Assembly (NCBI RefSeq): GCF_003864255.1
Contig: NZ_QWEZ01000001.1
Span: forward strand, 992,001 to 1,056,000
Length of the DNA stretch: 64,000 nucleotides
Direction: 5' to 3'
Source of the DNA: Aestuariirhabdus litorea
Lineage (GTDB): Bacteria; Pseudomonadota; Gammaproteobacteria; Pseudomonadales; Aestuariirhabdaceae
In this document: positions 55,674-64,000 of the stretch, piece after piece
Position numbering within the stretch: the first letter of the stretch is position 1
Layout: each line of letters starts with the position of its first letter
Notes under the pieces: model-generated
What the model saw: the letters and a program-made list of their open reading frames with translations, nothing else
Databases searched by the model: none
What the model was told of the DNA's origin: nothing
Position numbers and translations under genes: made by a program

Positions 55674-56282
55674 TTACCGCTTCTGAGTGATCACAGTGCC
55701 CAGGTTCTGCAGGTAGGCAACCAGTGCGTCAAGCTCGGTCTTGCCACGAACGGCATCGGCGGCACCGGCGATATCTTCATCGCTGTAGGGCACACCGACG
55801 GTACGTAGCGCTTCCATCTTCGCAGCCGTGTACTTTCCGCTGAGCTTGCTCTCGGCAAGGAACGCGTACGACGGCATGATGGAGGCCGGAACCACATCGC
55901 GGGGGTTGATCAGGTGAGCGCGGTGCCAGTCATCGGAGTAACGTTGGCCGACACGGGCAAGGTCCGGACCGGTTCGCTTGGAGCCCCACAGGAAGGGGTG
56001 CTCGTACACGCTTTCTCCGGCTACGGAGTAGTGACCATAGCGCTCGGTTTCAGCACGGAAGGGGCGGATCATCTGTGAATGGCAGCCAAGGCAGCCTTCA
56101 CGGATATAGATGTCGCGACCTTCCAGTTGCAGCGCGTTGTGGGGTTTCAGTCCCGCAACGGGCTTGGTGGTTTCTTCCTGGAAGAACAGAGGTACGATCT
56201 CTACCAGGGCACCAAAGCTGATGGCGACAATCAGGCCGACCATCATCAAGCCGATATTTTTTTCGACGATTTCGTGATTCAT
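55674..56282 (-). CDS. ccoO: cbb3 cytochrome c oxidase subunit CcoO
   Basis: A 202-residue membrane-anchored monohaem cytochrome c subunit. The N-terminal span ([20 protein letters not shown]) is followed by [21 protein letters not shown] (haem c at CLGCH) and [21 protein letters not shown]. It transfers electrons to the CcoN catalytic core. The start is 13 bp after the ccoN stop. Confidence 0.96.
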   Translation of the reverse strand: MNHEIVEKNIGLMMVGLIVAISFGALVEIVPLFFQEETTKPVAGLKPHNALQLEGRDIYIREGCLGCHSQMIRPFRAETERYGHYSVAGESVYEHPFLWGSKRTGPDLARVGQRYSDDWHRAHLINPRDVVPASIMPSYAFLAESKLSGKYTAAKMEALRTVGVPYSDEDIAGAADAVRGKTELDALVAYLQNLGTVITQKR

Positions 56283-56295
56283 AGTTCTGTTCCCC

Positions 56296-57720
56296 CTACG
56301 CCATCTGAGCCGCGGCGTTCGCTTTAGCCGGATCGGCGTTGCGAACGGTGACCCAGGTGTTGTAAGCCATCAGGAGCATGCCCAGCAGGAAGAAGGCCCC
56401 GCCGATGGCACGCACAACGTATCCAAACTCACTGGCCTGCACCGATTCGATAAAGCTGTAGGTGAGGGTGCCGTCGTTGTTGACTGCACGCCACATCAGA
56501 CCCTGGGTAATGCCGTTCACCCACATGGAAGCGATGTAGAGCACGGTGCCGATGGTGGCCAGCCAGAAGTGAGTGTTGATGAGGGAGATGCTGGCCATCT
56601 GATCCTTGCCCCAGAGGCGTGGGATCAGGTGGTAAAGACAGCCGATCGATACCATGGCAACCCAGCCCAGGGCACCGGCGTGTACGTGACCAATGGTCCA
56701 GTCGGTGTAGTGGGAGAGTGCGTTAACGGTCTTGATCGCCATCATCGGACCTTCGAAGGTCGACATGCCGTAGAAGGAGAGCGATACCACCAGGAAGCGC
56801 AGTACCGGGTCGGTACGCAGTTTGTGCCAGGCGCCGCTCAGGGTCATCATGCCGTTGATCATACCGCCCCAGGAGGGAGCGAGCAGAATCAGGGACATCA
56901 CCATACCCAGGCTCTGGGCCCAGTCGGGCAGGGCGGTGTAGTGCAAGTGGTGTGGGCCGGCCCAGATATAGATCGCAACCAGGGCCCAGAAGTGGACGAT
57001 GGAGAGGCGATAGGAGTAGACCGGGCGGCCTGCCTGCTTGGGTACGAAGTAGTACATCATGCCAAGGAAACCGGCAGTCAGGAAGAAGCCAACGGCGTTG
57101 TGGCCATACCACCACTGGATCATGGCATCCTGCGCGCCTGCGTAGACGGAGTAGGATTTCCACAGGTTAACCGGAATCACAATGTTGTTAACGATATGAA
57201 GTATGGCAACCGTGAGGATAAAACCGCCGAAGAACCAGTTGGCGACATAGATATGCTTGCTTTTGCGCTTCATGATGGTGCCGAAGAACACGATTGCATA
57301 GCACACCCAGACCACTGCGATCAAAATGGCGATAGGCCACTCCAGCTCAGCGTACTCCTTGGCCTGGGTGATGCCCAGGGGCAGGGTAATAGCGGCCAAT
57401 ACGATGACCAGTTGCCAACCCCAGAAGGTAAATGCCGCCAGGCTATCGGAGATCAGGCGCGCCTGACAGGTGCGCTGAACCACGTAGTAGGAGGTGGCGA
57501 ACAGGGCGCTACCACCAAAGGCGAAGATCACTGCGTTGGTGTGAAGCGGACGCAGGCGGCCAAAGGTCAGGTAAGGCTCGAGGTTTAAATCGGGGAAAAC
57601 CAGCTGGGTCGCGATTAAGACTCCAACTGCCATTCCAACGATCCCCCAAACGACCGTCATAATGGCAAACTGGCGTACGACCTTATAATTGTAGGACGAA
57701 GTATTGGTTACCGTACTCAT
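56296..57720 (-). CDS. ccoN: cbb3 cytochrome c oxidase catalytic subunit CcoN
   Basis: A 474-residue twelve-helix subunit I of the high-affinity terminal oxidase, which reduces O2 at a haem b3-CuB site. Diagnostic stretches are [20 protein letters not shown] (haem ligand helix), [20 protein letters not shown] (CuB histidine region) and [17 protein letters not shown]. The gene heads ccoNOQP and has a long leader containing FNR-type boxes. Confidence 0.97.
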   Translation of the reverse strand: MSTVTNTSSYNYKVVRQFAIMTVVWGIVGMAVGVLIATQLVFPDLNLEPYLTFGRLRPLHTNAVIFAFGGSALFATSYYVVQRTCQARLISDSLAAFTFWGWQLVIVLAAITLPLGITQAKEYAELEWPIAILIAVVWVCYAIVFFGTIMKRKSKHIYVANWFFGGFILTVAILHIVNNIVIPVNLWKSYSVYAGAQDAMIQWWYGHNAVGFFLTAGFLGMMYYFVPKQAGRPVYSYRLSIVHFWALVAIYIWAGPHHLHYTALPDWAQSLGMVMSLILLAPSWGGMINGMMTLSGAWHKLRTDPVLRFLVVSLSFYGMSTFEGPMMAIKTVNALSHYTDWTIGHVHAGALGWVAMVSIGCLYHLIPRLWGKDQMASISLINTHFWLATIGTVLYIASMWVNGITQGLMWRAVNNDGTLTYSFIESVQASEFGYVVRAIGGAFFLLGMLLMAYNTWVTVRNADPAKANAAAQMA

Positions 57721-57954
57721 CTTTCAGGTTCCATCAGTTGCACGTGCTGTTTTGTCATAGCCCCTGGCCGAACGCACTGCAGGCGTTGCTGCGTGCCCAT
57801 TATTGATTTTGGTGTGCGGGTATTGTTCGTTGAGGCTGTGACTGTTTGATAAGCAGTCAAGATCGAAAAGCATCCCGGCTACTTGGCTCCCTTAATAAGC
57901 CAACATCGATCACTATAGGCTACCGATGTCGGCTGCGGAGAATAAATGTTGCGC

Positions 57955-57968
57955 ATGATATATGTCAA
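57955..57968 (-). promoter_or_regulatory. Second FNR-like box upstream of ccoN
   Basis: Read on the minus strand, TTGAC-ATAT-ATCAT matches eight of ten consensus positions. It lies downstream of the main box's -10, so it could act as a repressing or secondary site. No -10-like hexamer sits at the 22-nt distance. Confidence 0.45.
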
Positions 57969-57984
57969 CAAACCCCGCAGGGCC

Positions 57985-58026
57985 TTTGTATCAAACCGCC
58001 TCTGTGGGCTAGTTGATCTGGATCAA
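57985..58026 (-). promoter_or_regulatory. FNR-box promoter of ccoNOQP
   Basis: TTGAT-CTGG-ATCAA (58013-58026) is a perfect FNR box. On the minus strand it is followed after 22 nt by the -10-like TACAAA (57985-57990), giving class II spacing (box centre near -41.5). Confidence 0.85.
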
Positions 58027-58049
58027 AGTTTGATGGCCTGAGGCGGGGT

Positions 58050-58838
58050 TCAGGGGAAAAGGGTTGACGCCTGCTCAGAATCGCGACCGGGCAGCCCGGC
58101 GGTGTTGAGAAGTTGCTGGTAATCGACTAGCACCAGCTTGCGACCGTCGAGTTCGATCAGCCCCTGCTGCTGGAACTTGCTGAGCGCGCGGCTGAGGGTC
58201 TCTTTGGGAAGCCCGAGGAAATTGGCGATATCGTCGCGGCGCATGCTCAGGGTCAGGGTAGGGTTGTTGAAACCTCGACGACGGGTCCGCTGCTCGAGGT
58301 TAACCAGGAAGGAGGAGACCCGCTGGTCGACATTTTTGCGCCCCATCATCATGGTAAAGCTCAGGTGGCTGTGGAAGCTCTCCATGCTGAGCATGGTAAA
58401 GAGGTTGTTGCGGATCTCCGGTACCTTCTCGGCATAATCCATGAGCCGCTGATAGGGGATTTCGCACACATAGCTTTGCTCCATGGCCGTCGCTGTATAA
58501 GGGTAGCGTCCCACTGCCATGCCACTGTAGCCGACCAGCTCGCCGCTGAAGCTGAAGCCGCAGACCTTTTCGTTGCCCTGCTCATCGGGAAGCGTCAACT
58601 TGAAGGCGCCGGCACTGATGGCGTAAATCGCCCCGAAGCTGTCCCCTTCGCTGAATAGCGGCTCTCCGGGGGCGATGGGGACGCGTCGTTGAAGCAGGCC
58701 TTCGATCAGGTTGAACTGTCCATCGCTCACATCGACCGGGTCACAGAGCGGGAACAGGGCGCAACGTTCGCACTGAACGTACTTCTCTTCATCCTGAGGG
58801 CGGGAGTGGTTAGCGCAGGGGGGCTGAGGTTGGCTCAT
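58050..58838 (-). CDS. Second FNR-type Crp/Fnr regulator
   Basis: A 262-residue paralogue of the fnr product. Cys23, Cys26, Cys32 (CERCALFPLC) and Cys125 (VCEIPYQRL) keep the spacing of the [4Fe-4S] ligands; extra Cys8 and Cys93 are present. The DNA-recognition helix in FLGLPKETLSRALSKFQ retains the E-x-x-S-R contact residues for TTGAT half-sites. It therefore should also sense oxygen and bind FNR boxes. It lies just upstream of ccoN and carries a perfect FNR box in its own promoter. Confidence 0.93.
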   Translation of the reverse strand: MSQPQPPCANHSRPQDEEKYVQCERCALFPLCDPVDVSDGQFNLIEGLLQRRVPIAPGEPLFSEGDSFGAIYAISAGAFKLTLPDEQGNEKVCGFSFSGELVGYSGMAVGRYPYTATAMEQSYVCEIPYQRLMDYAEKVPEIRNNLFTMLSMESFHSHLSFTMMMGRKNVDQRVSSFLVNLEQRTRRRGFNNPTLTLSMRRDDIANFLGLPKETLSRALSKFQQQGLIELDGRKLVLVDYQQLLNTAGLPGRDSEQASTLFP

Positions 58839-58868
58839 GGGTTGTCAATGTATCAGCGGAAATCGTGA

Positions 58869-58910
58869 ATGGTATGACAATCAGTATGCAGGGGTTTTGA
58901 TAAATATCAA
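58869..58910 (-). promoter_or_regulatory. FNR-box promoter of the second FNR gene
   Basis: TTGAT-AAAT-ATCAA (58897-58910) is a perfect FNR box, followed on the minus strand after 22 nt by TACCAT (58869-58874). The predicted start of transcription is about 24 bp before the ATG. Confidence 0.82.
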
Positions 58911-58983
58911 AGGGAGGCGACTCAGCGGTTTCGGGTACCGCCGTTCTTGTTGTGATTATGCAGTCGCCATCGCGCCAGGGGCG

Positions 58984-59265
58984 CTAGTGTGACAGGACGG
59001 TGATTTTTTCCTCGCCCTCCAGCATGGGCTGGATCGCTTCGAGCAGCTGTCGGCGCTGAGCCGAGCCTTCCCACATTTGCCAGGACTGGACGTTCGCCCA
59101 GTTGATGATCACGAGGCGGTGGTTGGCGTTGGCGATATCTTTCAGTGACTCACTGGAGATGAAGCCGGGAGCCTGTACCACACCGGAGATCGTTTTTTTG
59201 ATGGCATCTTCGTAATGGGGGCCTAGTCCTTCTGCAATATTTCTTTCGATTACTACTTTAATCAT
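58984..59265 (-). CDS. Antibiotic-biosynthesis-monooxygenase (ABM) domain protein
   Basis: A 93-residue ferredoxin-like fold protein of the ABM family: IKVVIERNIAEGLGPHYEDA, APGFISSESLKD and NWANVQSWQMWEGSAQRR are the usual elements. Such small dimeric proteins are monooxygenases, haem-degrading enzymes or stress-linked proteins of unknown chemistry. Nothing in the sequence identifies the substrate. It stands between fnr2 and tusA on the minus strand. Confidence 0.85.
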   Translation of the reverse strand: MIKVVIERNIAEGLGPHYEDAIKKTISGVVQAPGFISSESLKDIANANHRLVIINWANVQSWQMWEGSAQRRQLLEAIQPMLEGEEKITVLSH

Positions 59266-59432
59266 TGGGTTACCCTTACCGGTGTTTGCAGTTAAAAAAC
59301 TCTCTACAGATACTGATCTTTATAACCCAACTGCCGTCCAACGCAAGTCTTAACCTTGGGTTTGAGGGCCAATACTCGACCAATGGCGGATAGCCTGGCC
59401 CGGTCGTGGTGCAGGCGCCCGTGCCTATTTTT

Positions 59433-59460
59433 TTGCCTCGGGTGGGCGCTCTGGTAAAGT
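59433..59460 (+). promoter_or_regulatory. Promoter for tusA
   Basis: TTGCCT and TAAAGT are separated by 16 bp, ending 29 bp before the tusA start. Confidence 0.6.
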
Positions 59461-59489
59461 AGCCTCAGATTTTATGCGGGGACCCTTCC

Positions 59490-59723
59490 ATGTCGTTCAA
59501 CCCAACCCATGTTCTGGATGCCAGCGGACTCTTTTGTCCTGAGCCGGTTATGCTTTTGCACAATAAAGTGCGGGAGATGGAGGCGGGGGAGGTGCTGGAG
59601 GTGATCGCGACAGACCCCTCCACCACCCGTGATATTCCCAAATTCTGTGCGTTTCTCGATCATGAGCTGCTGGCGCAGGAGCAGCGGGACCAGAAATTCT
59701 TCTATTACATCCGTAAGGGGTGA
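59490..59723 (+). CDS. tusA: Sulfurtransferase TusA
   Basis: A 77-residue sulfur carrier. The motif [19 protein letters not shown] contains the persulfide-forming Cys16. TusA receives sulfur from IscS and passes it to the TusBCD/E relay for 2-thiouridine synthesis in tRNA, the modification that MnmC (also in this window) completes at the neighbouring 5-position. Its 3' end overlaps the convergent MATE gene by 19 bp. Confidence 0.95.
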   Translation: MSFNPTHVLDASGLFCPEPVMLLHNKVREMEAGEVLEVIATDPSTTRDIPKFCAFLDHELLAQEQRDQKFFYYIRKG

Positions 59724-61081
59724 CCCCGGTAGCGGCGAAATACCCGCTGCAGGCGCCAGCCCAGCAGCAGAGCTGCTGTACTCAACCCGGTTAGCAGGCC
59801 AATCCAGAACCCGGCTGGCCCCATGGCCTCCGTAATGCGGTCGGTGAGACCCAGTGTGTAGCCGAGGGGCAGGGCGATCACCCAGTAGGAGATCAGTACG
59901 ATCAGCATGGGTACGCGGGTATCCTTGTACCCCCGCAGGCTGCTGGCGGCCGCCACTTGCAGGGCGTCGGGAAGCTGGTAGGCAGCGGCGAACAGCAGCA
60001 GGTAGGCGGCCACCTCAAGTACGGCGCTATTGTCGCTGTAGAGGGAGACAATCTGCAGCGAGAACAGCATCAGCAGCACGGCGGACAGGCTCGATAGCAG
60101 GGTGTTCAGCCCGATACCGGTGAGGGCCGCCCGCCGAGCCTGCTGGAAATCACCGCTGCCCGCCGCCTGGCCCACCCGAACCGTCATGGCCAGCCCGATA
60201 CTCAGGGGAACCATGTAGGTGATGGCGGAGACGTTGAGGGCAATCTGGTGACCGGCGATCAGCTCGGTGGGCAGGCGCCCGATCAGCAGGGCAATGACCG
60301 AGAAGATACTCGCCTCGACAAAAATAGAGATACCGATCGGAATACCCAGCCGTACCAGCGGTGCGATTAACGCCAGCTGGGGGCGGCTGAGTCGTGCCAG
60401 AATGCCGAGGCTCCGGTGTCCGTTGTCCAGCGCTATATAGAGCCCCATACAGACCAGCATCAACCAGGCCGAGAGGGCGGTGGCGTAGCCGCAGCCCGCC
60501 GCGCCCAGCTCGGGGAAACCCCAGCCGCCATAGATGAGGGCGTAGTTGGCCGGGATATTAAGGAGGAAGCCCGCAAAGGCGAACACCATGCCGGGCTTGG
60601 TTTGGGAGCGACCCTCGCAATAGCAGCTGAGCGCCAGGTACAACGCCATGGCGGGAAAACTCCAGCTGAAGGCGTCCAGGTAGCGGCTGGCCTCCAGGGC
60701 GACCGCCGGAGTCACTTCAAGCCAAAGGAAGGCGATCTCGGCATGGCGAACCAGGATCAGGGCCCCGAAGCCGGCGACCACGGCAATCCAGAGGGATTGC
60801 TGTACTGTGGACGCCAGTAGCCCCGTTTTGCCTGCCCCCACCAGATGTGCAACGGAGGGCACAATAGCCATCATCAGCCCGCGCATAAAGAGGAAGATGG
60901 GCAGCCAGATACTGTTGCCTACGGCGACAGCCGCGAGGGTGGTGGCGTTGTAGTTGCCGGCCATCAGCGTGTCGACAAGCCCCATGCCACTGGTGGCTAT
61001 CTGCGCAGCGATAATCGGGGTGGCAAGAGCGCTCAGTTGCTTGAGTTCGGCCAGGACTCGGTGGCGCCGGATGGGCTGCAT
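59705..61081 (-). CDS. MATE family multidrug efflux transporter
   Basis: A 458-residue twelve-helix Na+/H+-coupled antiporter of the NorM type. Typical segments are [63 protein letters not shown] and [21 protein letters not shown]. It should export cationic compounds. The substrate range is unknown. Its last 19 bp overlap tusA tail to tail. Confidence 0.9.
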   Translation of the reverse strand: MQPIRRHRVLAELKQLSALATPIIAAQIATSGMGLVDTLMAGNYNATTLAAVAVGNSIWLPIFLFMRGLMMAIVPSVAHLVGAGKTGLLASTVQQSLWIAVVAGFGALILVRHAEIAFLWLEVTPAVALEASRYLDAFSWSFPAMALYLALSCYCEGRSQTKPGMVFAFAGFLLNIPANYALIYGGWGFPELGAAGCGYATALSAWLMLVCMGLYIALDNGHRSLGILARLSRPQLALIAPLVRLGIPIGISIFVEASIFSVIALLIGRLPTELIAGHQIALNVSAITYMVPLSIGLAMTVRVGQAAGSGDFQQARRAALTGIGLNTLLSSLSAVLLMLFSLQIVSLYSDNSAVLEVAAYLLLFAAAYQLPDALQVAAASSLRGYKDTRVPMLIVLISYWVIALPLGYTLGLTDRITEAMGPAGFWIGLLTGLSTAALLLGWRLQRVFRRYRGHPLRM

Positions 61082-61232
61082 AGATCAATCCGCAAGAGGG
61101 TGGGGCGCTATAGTAACGTGACATCCTTTGCGGTGATATGGTTAAGGTGCTCATAGGCGCAGTTGCGACCCGGGGCGCGCTGGCATAAGCTGCTGCGCCT
61201 CACACCCGTTAAACCTCCCAGGAATGCCTTCG

Positions 61233-62396
61233 ATGAAGATAGTTGCCGATGAAAACATGCCGCTGGTCAGGGAGTTTTTCTCCGCCTGGGGCGAGGTGGT
61301 ACCGGTGGCAGGGCGGGAGATTACAGCGGACCAGGTAGCCGATGCTGACCTGTTGCTGGTGCGCTCCATCACCCGGGTTGATAAGGCGTTGCTGGGGCAG
61401 AGTGCGGTGCGCTTTGTGGGGTCGGCCACCATCGGTACCGACCATGTCGACCGCCAGTGGCTGCAGCAGCAGGGCATTGGCTTTAGCGCTGCCCCCGGCT
61501 GCAATGCCGCGGCGGTGGTGCAGTATGTGCTTTCGGTATTGGCCACGTTGTGCGACTGGCGTCAATGCACCCTCGCGAGTTTGAGCGTTGGCATCGTGGG
61601 GGCGGGTAATGTCGGTGGGCGTCTTTATCGCCAGCTCTCCGCACTGGGGGTTGAATGCCGCATCAATGACCCCTTTCTGGAGGATCCGAACCTGCCCTTG
61701 TGTTCGCTCGACGAGGTGCTTGAGCGGTCGGATGTGGTCAGTTTGCATACCCCCCTGACCCGCAGCGGCCCCTTCCCGACCTGGCACCTCATCGGCGAGA
61801 GCCAGCTTGAGCGCCTGTCGACGGGGGCCTTGCTGATCAACAGCGGGAGGGGTGCGGTTGTCGAGCAGGCGGCGCTGCTCAAGGTGCTCAACCGGCGTCC
61901 TGATCTGCGGGTGGCGCTGGATGTGTGGGAAACCGAGCCCGATGTGGACCTGACGCTGCTTGAGCGGGTCGATCTAGCTACCCCCCATATTGCCGGCTAT
62001 AGCCTGGAGGGGCGCCTGAGGGGAACCGAGATGGTCTATCAGGCCGCCTGTGCCTTCTTTGACCGGCCCCAGTCCTGCACGCTGCAGCAGCTGATGCCCC
62101 GGCCCCTTTTACAGGCGCTGCAGCTGTCTTGTGACACCTCTCCGCCCGAGAGTGATGATGCCCTGGGGCGTCGACTGGGACGCTTGCTCTACGATGTCAG
62201 GGAGGATGACCTGAGGATGCGGCAACAGCTGGGGGCCAGCGACCAGGTAGCGCTCACCTTTGACCGGCTGCGTAAAAACTACCCCATGCGTCGTGAAAAC
62301 AGCAGCCTGAGCCTGAGTGGCGCCGGGAGCGCACTGTCAGCCGGGTTGCAGGCACTGGGGTTCACCATCAATCCGGATAAGGAGGAGAGCCTGTGA
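61233..62396 (+). CDS. pdxB: 4-phosphoerythronate dehydrogenase PdxB
   Basis: A 387-residue D-2-hydroxyacid dehydrogenase, second step of pyridoxal phosphate synthesis. The start MKIVADENMPLVREFFSAWG equals the family N-terminus; an ATG three codons upstream has no ribosome site. The NAD motif is SVGIVGAGNVGGRLYRQLSA, and catalytic residues are in INSGRGAVVEQAAL and the TPHIAGYSLEG His segment. A C-terminal PdxB dimerisation domain follows. The stop overlaps the next gene by 4 bp (GTGA). Confidence 0.95.
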   Translation: MKIVADENMPLVREFFSAWGEVVPVAGREITADQVADADLLLVRSITRVDKALLGQSAVRFVGSATIGTDHVDRQWLQQQGIGFSAAPGCNAAAVVQYVLSVLATLCDWRQCTLASLSVGIVGAGNVGGRLYRQLSALGVECRINDPFLEDPNLPLCSLDEVLERSDVVSLHTPLTRSGPFPTWHLIGESQLERLSTGALLINSGRGAVVEQAALLKVLNRRPDLRVALDVWETEPDVDLTLLERVDLATPHIAGYSLEGRLRGTEMVYQAACAFFDRPQSCTLQQLMPRPLLQALQLSCDTSPPESDDALGRRLGRLLYDVREDDLRMRQQLGASDQVALTFDRLRKNYPMRRENSSLSLSGAGSALSAGLQALGFTINPDKEESL

Positions 62397-63535
62397 CGGG
62401 ATCGACACGAGTATTTCGACTGGGGCTGATCATCAACCCGCTGGCGGGCATTGGCGGTGCCGTTGGCCTCAAGGGCAGTGATGGAGAGGCGATTGTCGAT
62501 AAGGCGCTGGCCATGGGGGCGGTCCCCCACGCCGCCGATCGTACCCGTCACGCGTTGTCGGCGATTCTGCCCCTCAAGGCACAGGTTAAGCTCCTCACTT
62601 ATCCTCGTGAGATGGGCGAGTCGCTGGCGCGGGAGATGGGCTTCGAGGTTGAGGTGCTGGGGCAGATTGAGTCGGGGCACACCACCGCGGCCGATACCGA
62701 ACGTGCTGCGCGTGAGCTCCAGCAGGTCGGGGTAGATCTGATCCTGTTTGCCGGCGGGGACGGGACGGCCCGTAACATCTGCCACTCAGTGGGGGAGATG
62801 CAACCGGTGTTGGGGGTGCCCGCAGGGGTCAAGATCCATTCGGGTGTCTATGCCGTGACCCCGCTGGCCGCCGGGGAGGTGGTGCGCCAGCTGATCGCCG
62901 GGGATCTGGTGACCATCGCCGAGGCGGAGGTCCGGGATATCGACGAAGAGGCGTTTCGCGAAGGACGCGTGCGCGCCCGCTACTATGGCGACCTTCTGGT
63001 TCCCCGTGCCCACCAGTACCTGCAGCGGGTCAAGCAGGGGGGGCGCGAGGTGGAGGAGCTGGTGCTGCAGGATATTGCCGCCGGCCTGATCGAGGAGATG
63101 GAGCCGGATGCCTTTTATGTGGTTGGTCCGGGCACCACCACCCGCGGTCTTATGGAGGAGATGGGGCTTGATAACACACTGCTGGGCGTCGACCTGGTCA
63201 GGGATCAGCTGCTGCTGGCGGCCGATGCCACTGCCGAACAGCTTCTCGAGCTAACCGAGGGGGGAGAACTCTATATCGTTGTGACCGCCATCGGCGGGCA
63301 GGGGCATATCTTCGGGCGCGGCAACCACCAGATCTCACCGGAGCTGATTCGTCGGGCCGGTATCGATCACATTCGGGTCATTGCCACCAAATCCAAGCTG
63401 GCCGAACTAGGGGGGGCTCCCCTGCAGGTGGACACCGGTGAGCCGGATCTGGATGCCGCGTTATCGGGGCATATCCGGGTCATTACCGGTTACAAGGATG
63501 CCGTGCTCTACCCGGTAGGGTTGGGAAAAGGGTAG
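62393..63535 (+). CDS. ATP-NAD kinase-like protein
   Basis: A 380-residue protein of the ATP-NAD/acetoin-catabolism (AcoX-like) kinase family. N-terminal GLIINPLAGIGGAVGLKGSDG, then LFAGGDGTARNICHSVGEMQP with the GGDGT motif of NAD kinases, then VLGVPAGVKIHSGVYAVTP. It is longer than the usual NadK (about 300 residues) and belongs to the separate branch often found beside other metabolism genes. The GTG start overlaps pdxB. The substrate is inferred. Confidence 0.88.
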   Translation: MTGSTRVFRLGLIINPLAGIGGAVGLKGSDGEAIVDKALAMGAVPHAADRTRHALSAILPLKAQVKLLTYPREMGESLAREMGFEVEVLGQIESGHTTAADTERAARELQQVGVDLILFAGGDGTARNICHSVGEMQPVLGVPAGVKIHSGVYAVTPLAAGEVVRQLIAGDLVTIAEAEVRDIDEEAFREGRVRARYYGDLLVPRAHQYLQRVKQGGREVEELVLQDIAAGLIEEMEPDAFYVVGPGTTTRGLMEEMGLDNTLLGVDLVRDQLLLAADATAEQLLELTEGGELYIVVTAIGGQGHIFGRGNHQISPELIRRAGIDHIRVIATKSKLAELGGAPLQVDTGEPDLDAALSGHIRVITGYKDAVLYPVGLGKG

Positions 63536-63548
63536 CTCGGTCTTCAGT

Positions 63549-63593
63549 CCGACATATCTATCCCGGCACAGGCATGTCGGGCGAAAGCCCGAC
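63549..63593. repeat. Overlapping hairpin pair, REP-like
   Basis: CCGACAT (63549-63555) pairs with ATGTCGG (63574-63580), and GTCGGGC (63576-63582) pairs with GCCCGAC (63587-63593) around a GAAA tetraloop. The two share bases. The sequence resembles dispersed GTCGGGC/GCCCGAC palindromes of proteobacterial intergenic regions. Confidence 0.5.
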
Positions 63594-63624
63594 TCACAGG
63601 GTGCAGCATAGGAGGCGGGCGTAG

Positions 63625-63671
63625 GTTGGCCTTTAGGCCAGCAAGTTGGCCTTTAGGCCAGCAAGTTGGCC
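63625..63671. repeat. 20-bp tandem direct repeat
   Basis: GTTGGCCTTTAGGCCAGCAA occurs twice in a row (63625-63644 and 63645-63664), followed by a partial third copy, GTTGGCC. Each unit contains a TGGCC-TTTA-GGCCA hairpin. Confidence 0.9.
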
Positions 63672-63690
63672 GGTACGGGAAGTACCGGCC
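63668..63690 (-). terminator. Stem after htpX
   Basis: A perfect 9-bp stem GGCCGGTAC/GTACCGGCC with a 5-nt loop, 10 bp beyond the htpX stop. No U-tract follows; the tandem repeats do. Confidence 0.5.
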
Positions 63691-63699
63691 AGGGGAGGG

Positions 63700-64000
63700 T
63701 TACTGAACGCTACGCAGGGCCGCGATGCGCTTTTCCAGCGGCGGGTGGCTCATAAAGAACTCCGCCATGCTTTTCTTGCCGTTGATGCCGAAGGCGACCA
63801 GTGACCCCTCCAGGTGGGGCTCGCTGTTGTTGCGCAGGCGCTCGAGGGCGGCGATCATCTTTTCACGTCCGGCCAGCTGGGCGCCGCCGATGTCGGCGCG
63901 GAATTCGCGCTGGCGAGAGAAGAAGGCCACCACGATGCTGGCGAGGATGCCAAACAGCATCTCCAGCACGAAGACCACGCCCATATAGGCAAACATGCCC
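63700..64000 (-). CDS. htpX: Heat-shock protease HtpX (N-terminal part outside window)
   Basis: Only the C-terminal ~100 residues are visible. They include one membrane segment ([20 protein letters not shown]), [22 protein letters not shown], in which the E-x-x-A-D element provides the third zinc ligand of M48 proteases, and [20 protein letters not shown] at the end. HtpX is an inner-membrane zinc metalloprotease of membrane quality control. The HExxH site lies beyond the window. Confidence 0.9.
   Translation of the reverse strand, partial: GMFAYMGVVFVLEMLFGILASIVVAFFSRQREFRADIGGAQLAGREKMIAALERLRNNSEPHLEGSLVAFGINGKKSMAEFFMSHPPLEKRIAALRSVQ

Larger units (their letters stand above)
57721..58049 (-). 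other. 329-bp control region of the cbb3 operon
   Basis: Between fnr2 and ccoN there is no gene. The left end (57840-57860) has a small GACTG...CAGTC stem around TTTGATAAG. The right end holds the FNR boxes described separately. The predicted transcript start near 57978 gives a leader of about 258 nt. Confidence 0.6.

Noticed and set aside
56569-57588. A 339-codon plus-strand frame inside ccoN
   Set aside because: Antisense shadow; ccoN is unambiguous and the frame lacks a start context.
57840-57862. TTGATAAGCAGTCAA as a third FNR box before ccoN
   Set aside because: The half-sites are five bases apart instead of four, and one half is imperfect.

Overview
The window is a GC-rich, densely packed stretch of a gammaproteobacterial chromosome, most like a marine or soil member of the Oceanospirillales/Pseudomonadales. 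This is inferred from the gene content: ZipA, PdxB, YheU, fused MnmC, an FNR/Anr-type regulator next to hemN and a complete cbb3 oxidase operon. No species is claimed. I saw no rRNA, tRNA, CRISPR array, insertion sequence or prophage block; the content is mostly core housekeeping with small accessory loci.

Bases 1-8.8 kb carry the end of ccmH (cytochrome c maturation), smc (chromosome condensation), zipA (divisome), ligA (DNA ligase), a transglycosylase-like lipoprotein and a conserved hypothetical protein. Bases 8.7-22.9 kb hold yheU, an AmgK-like sugar kinase, a TauE/SafE permease, a PuuB-like oxidase, mnmC, a large membrane PAS-GGDEF-EAL protein, a small methyltransferase, a shrunken DUF1223 gene, DUF924, azlCD, rarD and marC. 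Bases 23.3-28.9 kb hold a two-gene beta-oxidation operon facing a DAACS transporter fused to a solute-binding domain.

Bases 29.3-39.4 kb are more accessory: a transglutaminase-like protein, an MFS permease, a MerR regulator preceded by a stand-alone copy of its own C-terminal domain, a cyclophilin, an AraC regulator, an asparagine-synthetase-like protein without a glutaminase cysteine, an acyl-CoA ligase and a CaiB/AMACR-like protein. Bases 39.6-45.8 kb hold UPF0149, Bax-like, ttcA, a Tag-like glycosylase, a DksA-like protein, glycerate kinase and a phage-lysozyme-like orphan.

Bases 45.9-58.9 kb form a respiratory module on the minus strand: fnr2, ccoNOQP, ccoGHIS, a TauE-like permease, hemN, fnr/anr and apt. 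FNR boxes lie in front of fnr2, ccoN and hemN, each 22 nt before a -10-like hexamer, so microaerobic respiration, haem synthesis and the second FNR paralogue appear to form one oxygen-responsive circuit. ccmH at the left edge would also serve this module, because CcoO and CcoP need covalently attached haem c. The right end (59-64 kb) has an ABM-family protein, tusA, a MATE pump, pdxB, an NAD-kinase-like gene, a hairpin-repeat cluster and the end of htpX.
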